Assembly (NCBI GenBank): GCA_030761205.1
Contig: JAULJL010000002.1
Span: 21,617,010-21,681,009, forward strand
Origin: Fremontodendron californicum
Taxonomy: Eukaryota; Streptophyta; Magnoliopsida; Malvales; Malvaceae
DNA: 64,000 nt
Reading direction: 5' to 3'
The notes under the pieces were generated by a model. That model ran no database searches. It worked only from the letters and a program-made list of their open reading frames with translations, and was not told the origin of the DNA. The position numbers and the translations under genes are program-made. Positions 32,880 to 45,282 of the stretch are shown here, piece after piece. The stretch's first letter is position 1. The number at the start of each line of letters is the position of its first letter.

Positions 32880-34363
32880 TGATAACTCGTATAATTATAT
32901 AGTTTTTAGTTATGTTTTATTATTGTTTTGTGTCAAATACGAGTTATTATTGTTTAGTCTAATTGTGTTTATGATCTTTTATATTTTTATGTAATTTGGT
33001 GTTTTTCACAAGTTTCTTTGAGTGATTTCAGATTACTAGAATTAAGGGCAAATCCAGTTCAGTTCCAGTTCCGACACCGTTTACCATATCAGCTATATCT
33101 CGAGTTTCACTGAAGCAATAAGGCTGAAATTTGTAGCCATGCAAAGCTAAGAGGCATATCTATCTTTTTCATGTTTTACACTTCTTGAAACGGAGTCGTT
33201 TTCCCTAGTGAAATCGACCATCAAGTTGGCTGATGTGCAATGACGTCTGTGCTGACCTGTTTTCGTATTTTGCCCATATCTTCTTATCCACATCAGCAAA
33301 TGAGCTGATTCTAACGGCTATGGATCCGTAACTGATAGGGGTATATTTTTCTAGAAGACAATTTTATCAGATCGAGCCTCCAACATTGACAAAATCGACC
33401 ATCAAGCTGGCTGATCAGAATTGTCATACAATATGACGAAAATTGTTAGAAAAATGCACCCACCTATTATACCTACCTTTGAAATTTGTAAAGCTTGTCT
33501 CTTGTCATTTAGCCCTCCAAAATGTGTATAAATAGAGGGCCTTGGATGAGTATTGGGATACATTGATACATTGGTAGGATAGCCATTGTAATAAAATTCT
33601 CTAAGTTTTCTTTTTCTTTCCTTTCTCTAGTTTTCTTTTTCTTCTTACATTTCTTTTCATTTTATTCATATCTAGTATGTGTTTCTAATCATATTGTTGA
33701 GGTGATGAGGTGAAGCTCTTGGTAAATGCTAAGGTTAGTCTCTTAAACATGAGCTAAAATGAATCATCATTTATAAGCACTAGCATAGATAATATTTTCT
33801 TTTGGTTTAAAATCATACTTGCAAAGTAGAGATCTTGATTCATTATTGACAATGAAAATGGCACAGTAAATGCTTGGTTTCATAACCTTGATTTGTTGTA
33901 GACATATACCTTGGCATAAGGAATGCTTGGACTCTTTTTATGAGTTTTGAGGACACCAAATGAACATAATATCATATGCTATGGACGTTGGACAATTTGG
34001 ACTGAATTGCTAAACCTTCCGATTGGAACCTCCCTTATGTGTGGATTTCAATTGTGTAATAAAACAAGATTAATCTTAGCATAACACCAAGAGTGGATTC
34101 TCTAACCTCAACATCCTTTCTTATTGTTTTTTATATTTTGTTTAATTTCTTTTATGTTATTTTATTTATTTTGTTCTCTAATATCTTGTTTATTTTGTTT
34201 TGTTGTTGATTCCCTAATATCTTGTTTACTTTCTTTTTCTTATATATTTATAAACTTATACTTACTAATACGCTTCCCTGTGGTTCGACCTCGGACACCC
34301 GAGAATTTATTACTTGAACATAACCTGCACTTGGGTTTACAACTCTTAATTGAGTTTCCATCA
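32880..34363 (+). repeat. 3' LTR of the LOG element
   Basis: 1484 bp, the same length as the 5' LTR, with one visible difference (34357 T versus 29463 A). It ends CCATCA. Confidence 0.95.
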
Positions 34364-34368
34364 GTGAG
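34364..34368 (+). other. Target-site duplication, right copy (LOG element)
   Basis: GTGAG, identical to 27981-27985. gag of element B continues with TCTGCTACCCCAAAGAGAG. Confidence 0.95.
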
Positions 34369-35555
34369 TCTGCTACCCCAAAGAGAGTTTTTCCTGCAAA
34401 GAAGAAGGAGGAAACATATGCAATAAGCTCCAGTCAATACCCTTATACACCTCCTACACCATAAACACCACAAGGCCTTATACTCCTACCACATCTTATG
34501 CACCTCTGACACCTTACACACCTTTCTCGGGGTATAATCCTTACTACCCCAATGTCAACCACCTTACCCAAAATATATTCCCCTATACTAATATACCACA
34601 ACAGCCATTCCCAACTGGTATATCCCCTCAAATAACCCTTCCTCGAAATACTGACCCAAACACTCAAGGTCCCGCACGCAATGATCAACGTTCACCAAGG
34701 AACGATCAAAAACCCCAATTTGATCCAATTCCTACCACCTATGGTGAGCTATATCCTAAACTATTGCAGGGTCAACTTGTTGCACCCGTGTACCTCAAAC
34801 CTCTGACACCTCCATATCCAACGTGGTACAATGCAAACACTAACTGGGCATACCACGTAGGAATTCAAGGACATTCAACCGAAGATTGCTTGGCTTTTAA
34901 AAAGAAAATCCAAAGCCTGATCAATGCCGGGGTTGTGAAGTTTGGGGCAAAGAATGAGCCGAATGTAGCGGGAAACCCATTGCCCGATCATGCTGGGAAC
35001 CGAATAAATGCAATATTGACCGGGGAAATCAGAAGATTAAAAAAGGACGTCGGGGAAGTCAAGACTTCAATGTTGGCAGTATGGGTTCAGATGGTCAAGA
35101 TAGGAATGGGGGGAGATGCGGACAGTCTAAAAATGGTGGCAAAGAGGGTGCAGAATTGGTGCCCTTTCCATAAGTGTGATGGTCATGTCATACAAGACTG
35201 CGGAGATTTTCTGGTTAAAGTCCAAAAAATGATGGATAATGGGGAAGCCCAGTTCTATGAAGAGACAGAGGAAGAAATAGGAGTTATTGAGAGTGCAACT
35301 GGCTACGGGATAGGAAAACCCTTGATCATCTATTATGATGAACCTGAGGAGAAAGTTATGCCAGTCATTAAGGAAAGTGCACCCAAGTTAATCAATGATT
35401 TGACTGTTTCCTTTTCATACAAGGAAAACAAGGCTGCACCATGGAAATACGACTGTAGCATGGTTATGCCTGGGTCTTCAAGTCAGCAAGACATCACAGG
35501 CGTAGGGCATTTAACCCAAAGCGGAAGGTGTTATGCTCTTGAGGCTGCTGAATAA
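34369..35555 (+). pseudogene. gag: gag 3' part and linker, element B
   Basis: It continues the gag interrupted at 27985. A Pro/Tyr-rich region is followed by an open frame (34764-35555) with the Cys-His box C-x2-H-x5-H-x4-C (YHVGIQGHSTEDC) and the second motif CPFHKCDGHVIQDCGDF. This part is less damaged than in A. A TAA at 35553 lies at the same site as the TAG at 11375 in A. Confidence 0.85.
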
Positions 35556-36953
35556 AGGTTAACAGGGAAAGACATAAGAGCAGACAAAGGGAAGAAAGTA
35601 TTCGAGCCAATCCATATTGAGATGGATTTGCCAAAGGAAACAGAGAGGGGATCAGCCCCGGTTAACAGAATAAAAGAACCGATATGTGAGAAGGAAGCCT
35701 GTGAGTTCTTAAAATTCATAAAGCACAGTGAGTATAGCGTGGTTGAACAACTTCAACGTCAACCAGCTAGAATTTCAATCTTATCTTTGCTTTTGAATTC
35801 AGAGCCATACAGAAATGCCTGGCTAATAAAATATGAGTAGAAAAATTGGATAGGCTGGTAGGAAACATCGCAGCGGACGACTATATATTTTACAGCTATG
35901 AGGAGATACCACCCAATGGTATTGGGTCAATGAAAGCTCTCCATATAACTACTACTTGTAAGGGGCACATATTACCAATAGTCTTTTTGGACAATGGTTC
36001 TTCATTAAATGTGATGCCCTTAGCGACCCTATCCAAGTTGCCAGTGGATATATCTTATTCGATACCGAGTTGCACAGTGGTTAGGGCTTTCGATGGAACA
36101 AGGAGAGAGGTTGTGGGAACCATTGAAGTTCCTCTGGAGATAGGCCCATGCACTTATACGGTGAACTTCCAGGTTATGGATATTAATCCGTCTTATAATT
36201 GCTTGTTGGGAAGGCCATAGATACATTTAGCTGGGGCTGTACCCTCGTCTCTCCACCAAAAACTGAAATTTGTGATGGAGGGCCATTTGATCACTGTATC
36301 AGAAGAAGAATACATAATATCCCCCGCATCTACAGAATCTCCCTATGTTGAGCCCAATGAAAATGCCGTAGAATGTTCTTTTCGGTCTTTGGAATTCGTA
36401 AATACAGTTTTCGTCGCTAAAGGACGAAAAATTCCGAAACCAAGGTTGTCCAAAAACACAAGGCTGGGAGTAAGAACCACAGTGGGAAAAGGCTGTAGAG
36501 CTGAAACAGGTTTGGGGAAATATCTTCAAGGGATGGCTCGAGCAATGGAAGAAGTGGGAAAGAAAGATCGGTTTGGCTTAGGATATCTTTCGAAGGCCCA
36601 TGAAAAGAGGAAACAGGTTGAAAGGAATAGGCAAAGAAGAATGGCCCGTCTCACGGGTATGGATATTGAATGGGAACCCATGATTTTCCCACCAATCCTT
36701 CATAACTTCAGCTCTGCTGGTTTTTCTATTCATGGGAAAGAGTTCAGAGAATGTACGTGTGATGATCGAGCAAGCTTTTGAAAAATGCCTTGTGAATAAA
36801 GGGGGCAGATTCAAGATATGGTGATTTGCATGACCGAGAAAGAAGGGATGGAAAGTGGCAGTACAAATTGGATGGTGCAACCTTGTCCACCAGGATATAG
36901 ACTAACCAATTGGAGTTCGACTGAATTGCCCTTAGTTTTTAAGTCTATTCCAA
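35556..36953 (+). pseudogene. pro: Protease plus G-patch, element B, truncated by LTR C
   Basis: The protease reads FLDNGSSLNVMPL, VRAFDGTRREVVGTIEVPL and SYNCLLGRP, then TAG at 36218 where Trp is expected. The same frame continues to the G-patch segment (GKGCRAETGLGKYLQGMARA) and basic tail to 36781. Like A, it shows a -1 frame change near 35840. The reading of the last segment ends CTATTCCAA at 36953, one base before the splice donor position found in A, where LTR C begins. Confidence 0.83.
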
Positions 36954-39900
36954 TGTAAACACCTAATTTTGTCCGGACCACTAAAACAGGTATGTTTTCT
37001 TCCTAAAATGATGTTTCAGAATGTAAAACGACTTTTTTCATCCTACAGATGGTACTCCGAGATTTAGTTTAAGAGGGCGAGCATAAAAAGTCAAACATGA
37101 AAAAAGTCAACTACTAAAAAACAACCCACTTTCAAAGTCAAGATTTGAAGTTCAATTGAAAAATGGCAAAAGAATTTTGATAATCCAAGATCTACTTCAA
37201 AAGATATGGAGTTCGAAAGTTGGGATTTGGAGATTTAGTAGAGAGGAAACCCTAATCCGAGAAATTTGGGGAAAAGTGGTTAAACGATCAAATTGGTGAA
37301 AATTGAAGGTTCCAAATGAAAGATAAGCACTGAATACGGGTAATGGAGAAGCCACTTGAAAGAAAAACTGAAAGAAAAGTCAATCCGGGAGAAAACCGAG
37401 AATTAGGGTTTTTGGTGGATTTCAGTTAAAGCGGGCAGAATTACAGAACTAGTCCAACTTGGTAAAAATAAAGCCCCAATGGATGAGGAATGACTAAAAA
37501 GGGATAGTCCAATGCTCAGCTTGAATAAAATCTAAAAATCAGATTTGTTTTGAGCAAAACCAGGTTTCGGAGATTAAAAGGGCAAAATTGGAAAATTTGG
37601 GAAAAATAGCAAATGGACTCCGAAAATTCTAAAAATTTGTAAATATCATTCTTAAATCATTTGGAAGAGATTGGCGAAATAAAATCTTGATTCGGAGTTC
37701 GTTTCCAAAATGGCAAAATCCCGGGTCTTTAATGTAGAAATTCAAGAAGGAAAATCCCAAAAAAATAGCAAATGAACTCCAAATATTCTGAAACTTTGTA
37801 AATATAATTTTTAAATTATTTGAAAGAGATTGGTGAAAAAAAATCTTAATTCAGAGTTCGTTTGCAAAATGGCCAAATCCCGGGCCTCATATGCAATAAT
37901 TTAAAAAGATAAATCTCGGAAAAATAGCAAATGGACTCCAAAAATTCTGAAAGTTTGCAAATCTCATTTTTCAATTATTTGGAAGAGATTGGAAAAAGAA
38001 AATCTTGATTCGGAGTTTGTTTGCAAAATGGCCAAATCCCAAGCCTCTATGTAGTAATTCAAGAGGATAAATCCCGAAAAAATACCAAATGAGTTCCAAA
38101 AATTATGAAAACTTCCAGATCACACTTTTAAATTATTTCAAAGAGATTGGTGAAGAAAAATATTGATTTGGAGCTCGTTTAAAAAATGGTAAAATGTGGG
38201 GGCATAAAAGGGCATTTTTGGAAGAAAAAATCCAAATAAATAGCAAACGGACTCGAAAAATTTTGAAAACTTTAAAAATTCAAACTTTTTATTTTTTTTT
38301 TAAAGTATTAAAAAAATAAAATTTGAATTTGGAGTCCGTTTGCCATTTATTTGCATTCGGGGGGCAAAACGGTCATTTCACCCAAGCATTCGAAAAGGGC
38401 TTCTTTTGGCCTTTCAAAAAATCAGACTTGGGCTGGAAAAGAGAGTGCTGGCCTTCCAAGGCCCAAAGAAGGAGGAAGCTTCTGATTTTTCATTCAAATG
38501 GCCAAGAATTAAGAGTTAGTTAGAGATTCTTTTTGATCAAGCCATTGTGATTAAGCCACATAGGCCAAGGGATAGTGTCAACATTATTCTTGAACAGCTG
38601 TAATTACGGACAGCTGATATGCTAATCTAAGGGTGATAATTTCATGATTTTTTTCACCTTAAATTACTAGCCATTGGATGGGAAAAAATGACAACATTTC
38701 TTGAGGAGAGAGGGGTGGTTCGGCCTTCACATAGGGGATCCAGAATTTTCATTTCACACTTCATTTTTTCTGATTTCTCTTGGTTTTGCTTAGTTTTTCT
38801 CTCCTTGGTTGAAAGCAAAAAGAAAAATTTTAGAAAAGAAAGGAAAGTTTGAAGAGATAAAGCTTGAAATATAGCTTCTTGAGGTTGCTCTTGAGCACCA
38901 ACTCTTGCACTTTCTTGATTTTCCATTCTTGTTTTTGCTATTTTGATTATTATTTGGTGAGTTTTCTTTTTAAATAAGTGTTTTTTTATATTCCTTTTAA
39001 GTTCTTTCTTCATCTTTTTCTTAAACAAAGTTTTCTTACTTTTTTTTTTTATTTTTCCTCACCATGGCCAAATGGCCTATATTATCTTTTAATGTTGCTA
39101 TTTTGTTTAGTTTATCATGATATTTATGTTATTTTCTTTAATCTTCATGCTTTAAGTGTTCTTCTATTTCATATGTTTGAATCATGTTTTAATTTGGTGG
39201 CTTTGTTTGTTGTCATTTATGATTTAAATATCATGTTCTTACATTTTTAATTTTCTGTTTTAATAATGTTTAAATTTGTTGATGTTTTATATTAGGTATA
39301 TCAAGTGTTTGTGAAAATGCTTGTTTGGTTTTAGTATTTCTATTTTGTATTTGCATGATTTGAGTGTTATATTTTAGTTGAGCATGTTAGTATATCAAGT
39401 GTTTGTGAAAATGCTTGTTTGGCTTTAGTATTTCTATTTTGTATTTGCATGATTTGAGTGTTATATTTTAGTTGAGCATGTTAGTATATCAAGTGTTTGT
39501 GAAAATGCCATGCTTGTTGGAGCTTGATGCCATTCGGCTACTCCATGTGTTTTGCATTGTGTGTTGCATTTTTTCCATGTTAGTTGGTAGGTTTTGCATT
39601 TGCATGACATTTGATTGAGTATTTAGTTTAAGTATACCAAGTGTTTATGAAAATGCCATGCTTGTTAGAGCTTGAGGCCATTCGGCTACTCCATGTGTTT
39701 TGCATTGTGTGTTGCATTTTTGCTATGTTAGTTGATAGGTTAGTATTTGCATGATATTTGGTTGAGTTTTTTGTTTAAGCATGCCTTGTATTTGTGTCAT
39801 TTCCATGCATGTTTTAGATGTTAGTGTAGGTTTATCTTGCCATGCATTTTAAACCTAAGTTGCATTAAATGCCATGCAAGTTCATTTAGGTCTAGGTCAC

Positions 39901-42149
39901 TATATGGATGGCATGCATTTTTTTCATGACATTTAGGTTTAAACTCATGCATATCATGCATCATATTTGCTGTCTTTTTTTTGTGCATTTCATGTTCATG
40001 CCACTTGATTAATGACTTAGGCCAATTAATGCTTCAAAGTCATGCTCTCTTGAGCACACTTGTGGAAAATTAAGGTTTGTCAAATTGATTATTCTACCTT
40101 TTTGATTTTTTTTACTTAGCCAATTTTTATCTAACTTTCAAAAAGTCCTAGCTACTGTTTGTGAGTCATTTTGTGAGTCTTAAATATTTTTAGTTTGATT
40201 TTATCAAAGGAAAAAATATATTTTGGCAAAACAGTTTTTTTCACCCGATTTTTCTGGGCATTCATCTTTAATTAGAAACTTAAGCTGATTTTTTCCCGTT
40301 TAGTTTTACATGTCTTGAGTCTCCAGTATGTTTTTTCAGAATTTTTTGAATTTTTAAAAATAGGGTAAAAAATCGTGACTTAAAACTGGACAGTGGAGTC
40401 AGAATTGAATTTGGAGGAAAATCATTTTTCTATTTTGGTTAAGTTACTTAGAGGGAGCTGATTAGGAAGTTTAGCTACTGACTTAGGGTAGTTTCTAAGC
40501 CTTTTAAACTCTAAAAATGATTTTTTAAGCCTCGAATTAAGGGTGGTCAAGTTCGAGATTTTAAACTTAGAAAATTAGAGCCATTTTTAAAAAAAGTTTA
40601 GCCCAGTTTTTATTTTTAATCTAAACTTTTCCATATTGTTTTCAAACAATCACAAAGTATTTTGGTTTTAGAATATTTAATTTGACATATTTTCCTAAGG
40701 TATCTGGATATCTTTTTAGATATACGGATTTCCTTAATTAAAGGAAAAAATACATTTTCATGCATTGCATTTTCCATATTCATGCATTTTATATAATATG
40801 TGTTTTTCGCTATGATAATTTCTATGATATTATTATGATTTTGAGTTATGTTATATTGTTTATTATATGATTTGAAATATTTCATGATATCCTATGCTTT
40901 TTATTCAATTGTTATTTTTTTATTATTATTTAGCATATACTATGTTCATGCATTATTATTTTCATTTTTATTTCCATGCATATTATATGATAGCATTATT
41001 TTATATTCCATGTCATTTAAATTATATGCCATATTATTCATATTTGCCATGTCATTCAAATTATTTCATTTCATATAGAATTTATTATGTTACCTAGGTC
41101 ATTTCATGTAGAATATATTATGTTACCAAGGTCAATTTATTTAGGACATATATTATGTCATTTAGGATATTTTATGTCATTTAGAATATATCATATGACT
41201 TAGGATATTACATTTCATATAGAATATATTATGTTACCTAGGTCATTTCATTTCATTTAGAATATGTCATATAACTTAGGACATTTCATTTCATTTAGAA
41301 TATGTTATATAACTTAGGACATTTCATTTCATTTCATTCAGAATATGCTAAGGCATTTAAATTATATCATATCATTTAGGATGCATTATATTATTTAGAT
41401 TTTGCCATGTCATTTTATTTATGTTATGCATATTCATATTCATATCTTTTAAAATGTTTTCAAAAGGATAATGATTTTTCAATAAAAAAATAAAGATATT
41501 CCCGAGTTAAAATAATTCATGAGTTCTCTACCGGGTTTGCTAGAGGGAATATCATCAATTATCATTAATAAAGGAATATCTTTCTTTCAAAAAACAAGAA
41601 TGATTCGGAAAGTTTTCCAAATTAATAAAAATTTTCTATATTTTGCCACGTTTGTTGGGGAATGTAGGAAAATTTTGAATTTATAAATTCCGGATCATTT
41701 TCAATTAAAAAATGGAATTATTTTTCTTTAAATTGGGAATTAACTTGAAATACTAAATATAAGACCAACTTTTTACCGAGACTTGAGATAACACACGATT
41801 AATAAGGTACCGTTTTATACGGGCGTTGTGGGGGTGCTAATCCTTCCCCACACGTAACCAAGTCCCAAACCCATTTATTTGATTTCTCTGGTTTAAACGC
41901 AGACTTGAAATTGGTTTTTAAAATGTTTTAATTAATTTCTAAAATATTTTATAAAACCGGTTTTAATAGGTGGCCGATCACACCTAGCTAAAAAAGATTG
42001 GTGGCGATTCCATGTCTTTTTTTAAGGTCATTTTCAAAACCTTCATCTTTCTAGAGGAATTAAGTCGAATTTTCCTCATTTTTTTTAATGTCACACTTAA
42101 CGAATAATAAATTCTTGCGATGAGACTCGTTATTTTTTAGGTTGCGACA
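36954..42149 (+). repeat. LTR C
   Basis: 5196 bp, starting TGTAAACACC (G to A at base 5 of the usual terminus) and ending GCGACA. It has four units of the 158-bp repeat (near 37691, 37851, 38009 and 38167). It also carries the ~37-bp array, a splice-donor-like GT at 38957 and a primer-site-like duplicate with one change at 42002-42012. In sequence it lies between the A/B and D/E pairs. Confidence 0.9.
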
Positions 42150-42152
42150 GTT

Positions 42153-42170
42153 TGGCGACTCCACTGGGGA
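42153..42170 (+). promoter_or_regulatory. Primer binding site (tRNA-Arg), element C
   Basis: TGGCGACTCCACTGGGGA, three bases after the LTR end. Confidence 0.87.
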
Positions 42171-43119
42171 CTTTTTTAGAGAGTCAGGCCTAGTATTAGT
42201 CGTGTGTTATCTAAGTCTTGGTTTTGTTGGTTTAATTGGTATTTAATTTTAATTCCTATATTTTTAAAATAATAAAGAGAATTTTGAAAATAATAAAATA
42301 TTTTGAATATGTCCATCTTCATATGCATGCATATTATTATTTGTTCTCATGTTATTTTGTTGCGTATATTTATATGTTTGCTTGACTGATGCTTTACATT
42401 GTTTGATTTTAGTGGGGTATTTAGAATAAGTGGTGTAGAATAGGTGGTGACAGGTTTGTTTTGTTCCTCCACGCACACTGTATTTGCATTTGCATAACAT
42501 GAATCCTCTACCCGGGTTCCGTCCTTTTAAGTGGGAGTAAAGTAACTACGCCTTCGTGATGATCCTCTGTATGGGCTAGTGAAACACTTTTGGAGTATAA
42601 AGTACCTAATGCCTTTGTGATAATCCTCCATACGGGCATATGAAAGTATACTCTAACGAATTGAACCCACTTTTATTGGGGTGCCTTACTAGCCTTCACC
42701 GGCGACAGTGAGGAACAATTCGGGGCCTTAGAACCGATTCACCTTCATATAGTGAACCTAAGCAAAGCCATGCCGGAATTCTGTTAGATACCCAAAGTTT
42801 AAGAACACATGGAGGAACATTTCCAACCTTTTACCATCTTTCTATATGTTAGATACAAATTGGATGATGTTGAACGAACATCATATCGCTCGTATTTTTT
42901 TTTATTTTGTCCCAAAGGCGTCGTAATGCCTAAGCTCTATTTAATTTTTCGGGACATTTTAGAAAGAAAAAAAAATGTTGTTATTTATGTTATATTTGTG
43001 AATTCATTTATTTACTAATCTATTTCTTTCTATTTTCTTTTCTTTGACATGCATCATAGACATCATCATACACTTGGAGTTTATTAACCTCAGGATAGTT
43101 ATCAACCCAAAGGACTTTC
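42171..43119 (+). other. Leader of element C
   Basis: Non-coding, homologous to the leaders of A and B, with a shortened version of the duplicated unit (GCCTTCGTGATGATCCTC, near 42551). Confidence 0.7.
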
Positions 43120-44867
43120 ATGGTGTGTCAGGTTATTTCAGTGATAGAAGCTCATGCAGTAGCCAGGGCACGGTCGAAAAAAGATCAGAGGGAGGATGGT
43201 GATTGCCTCAAGAAAGATTATGTGTCAGTATTGCCGGAAAAGGTCAAAGTGGATTCTAGACATAATAATCTCCGAGGGTTAGCCGACATTTGGAATCAGT
43301 GGAATGTATCAGAGACAGAAGCCTTCACTCAAAAATATGGAGATATAGCACTCTTAATTCTGATCCAGGTCAATAGTGGGTTGATTCAGGCTATGGTACA
43401 GTTTTGGAATCTTGCTTATAGATGTTTCAATTTTAACAAGGAGGATATGACACCACTGATCGAAGAATATTCAGCACTGTTACGTATTGAATGTCCTAAT
43501 CCTGATCGGGTATATTTGAAGGAAATGAAACCTTCGGGTTTGAAGAAAAAGGTGGCTAGGATCACGGGAATGGATACATCATGGGTTGAGAGTCACGTGG
43601 ACACAAAGCAGAAAAATGGATACATTTCGTGGGAAACTCTCCGACAGTTGATATTGGGTTGTTCCGACAAAGAAAAAGCCAGGGACATCATCGCTCTAGC
43701 CATCTACGGGTTAATAATATTCTCGAAGATATTGGGTCATGTGGATATAGCCGTGTTTGATTTCTTTGAAAAGTTAGAACAGAAGATCAACCCATCTCTA
43801 GCCATCATAGCTGAAACTATCAGATCCCTGAATTTTCGTAAAAAGGCAGGACAAGGGAGAATCAAGGGGTGTGTACAACTCCTTTATATTTGGATTCAAA
43901 GTCACTTTTGGAAGATAGAAAATGTTTCCTTCAAACCGTACATGAAAACTTTAGTTTCGATTAGGGAATTCCTTCAAAATGATTGGCCTAAAGACGGGTA
44001 TGAAGAGAAATGGGTCAACATGTTCCGGAATCTAAAAGGGGAGATGGTGACTTGGAGAGTTCCATGGATAGTTCCTATGCCGATTATGTACAAATGTGGG
44101 GACAACCCGGGAGTTCCACTACTCGAAATTTGGGGGTCTGTGAGTTATGTGCCTTTTTTGGTGCAAAGACAGGTTGAGTCTCGGCACTTCACACCCGTGA
44201 CTCATAATCTAGAATCCTCATAGTTCACTTATGGGGAAGACGGATATTCTGGAAAAGTGCGGGCAGTGATTGAAGCATGGAAGAAGACTCACCGAATAAA
44301 AGTGGCCAGATATGCCGACATCGTTACACCTGATTACCTGGTATAGAGGGAATTAAGGGTTAATGATAGACTGTTGACATCAGATGGGGAGGAGGTCCAG
44401 TTCATGAATCCGCCACCGAGGGAAATGCCATCAGAGTTAGAAATCGCAAGGGCGGAATTTGAAAAAGAAAAGGCCCGGATGAGCAAGGAGATTGCCCGAC
44501 TGCAAGAAGAGCTTGAGGACATGAAAAATAAGGAATCAGCTCGGGAAAGAGAAAAGGAACAGATCAAGAGAGAAAGGGACACCGCTAAGGGCGATCTTCG
44601 GGAATTACATTTGGAGAACAAGAGGTACCGCTTTGAGCTCAGATTTGAGGTCTCAAGACTTTCGGGGAGTGGGAACATGAGGTCCAAAACCTCTAGAAGG
44701 AGAATAACTACTGGAAAGAGAAAGCAAAACACGAGGAAGCCCGAGCAAATCAACTGGAGAAACAAGCTAGGGAAAGCTTACACGGAGATGCTTCTGCTGA
44801 CACGTCAAAGGGTCGTGAACAAGTAGGGATCAGATGGAAGAGCAGGGCAATCAAAAGAGGACAGTGA
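43120..44867 (+). pseudogene. Ogre ORF1, element C, best preserved copy
   Basis: ATG at 43120, then 367 uninterrupted codons to TAG at 44221-44223. The same frame reopens from 44374. The N-terminal half carries the ORF1 motifs DIWNQWNVSE, FWNLAYRCFNF and DMTPLIEEYSALLRIE. The middle has LLYIWIQSHFW and WRVPWIVPMPIMYKCGD. The C-terminus is a coiled coil (IARLQEELEDMKNKESARER). A second stop, TAG at 44344, replaces the TGG seen in B. A frameshift near 44650 alters the last part. It is the best template in the window for the true ORF1 product, whose role is unknown. Confidence 0.83.
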
Positions 44868-45282
44868 AGAAGGTCCAGGATCCGAGAGAGTGATTATAGG
44901 ACCGGTATTTTGTAATAGTTTTTTAGGAGAGATATCACGTTGTCTTAAGCAGCGATCTTTTCTTTGATGTATTTAGTTCCAGGAAATCAATGAAAGATCG
45001 TTTGATTGGATTTATCCCGGGGCCAATACTTTAACACATTCATCATTTAGTAGTTCTTTCTTTTACATATTTTATTTGTTCATTAATTTATCTTCATAAT
45101 CATTCATTTATTCTTTATAAATTGTTCATACACTTAGTCATTTATTTATTTTTCCATTCACTTATTCTTTATAATTTCATACACTTAGTCAATTACTTAG
45201 TTGTTCATTCATTAACACTGGTTCATTCATTCATTCATTTTTTATAAAATAAAATAAGAAATGTGTCAATAATTTCTAATCC
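44868..45282 (+). repeat. ORF1-gag spacer with ATTC microsatellite, element C
   Basis: Non-coding. The TTCATT/TTTATT tract at about 45030-45245 is shorter and more interrupted than in A and B. Confidence 0.7.

Larger units (their letters stand above)
27986..34363 (+). mobile_element. Young non-autonomous LTR retrotransposon carrying a LOG cytokinin-activation gene
   Basis: 6378 bp: 1484-bp LTR, 3410-bp internal region, 1484-bp LTR, flanked by a perfect GTGAG duplication. The termini are TGATAACTCG and CCATCA (TG...CA). An 18-nt primer site for tRNA-Asp lies six bases after the 5' LTR, and GTGGGGGTG precedes the 3' LTR. The internal region has no recognisable gag, protease, RT or integrase. 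Its only substantial intact frame is a LOG gene. The TGATAACTCG terminus, tRNA-Asp primer and TAAGTGTGGGGG motifs suggest an Athila/Tat-type plant Ty3/gypsy parent. That is an inference, since no coding domain is left. The two LTRs show one mismatch (29463 A versus 34357 T), so the insertion is recent. Confidence 0.95.
23997..36953 (+). mobile_element. Element B: Ogre/Tat internal region, truncated at the intron donor, hosting the LOG element
   Basis: It has primer site, leader, ORF1, gag and protease/G-patch in the same order as A. The 6378-bp LOG-carrying element interrupts gag at 27985/34364. The sequence ends after CTATTCCAA at 36953, where LTR C starts. No RT, RNase H or integrase of B is in the window. 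Either they lie beyond the C and D insertions to the right, or they were deleted. Confidence 0.85.
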
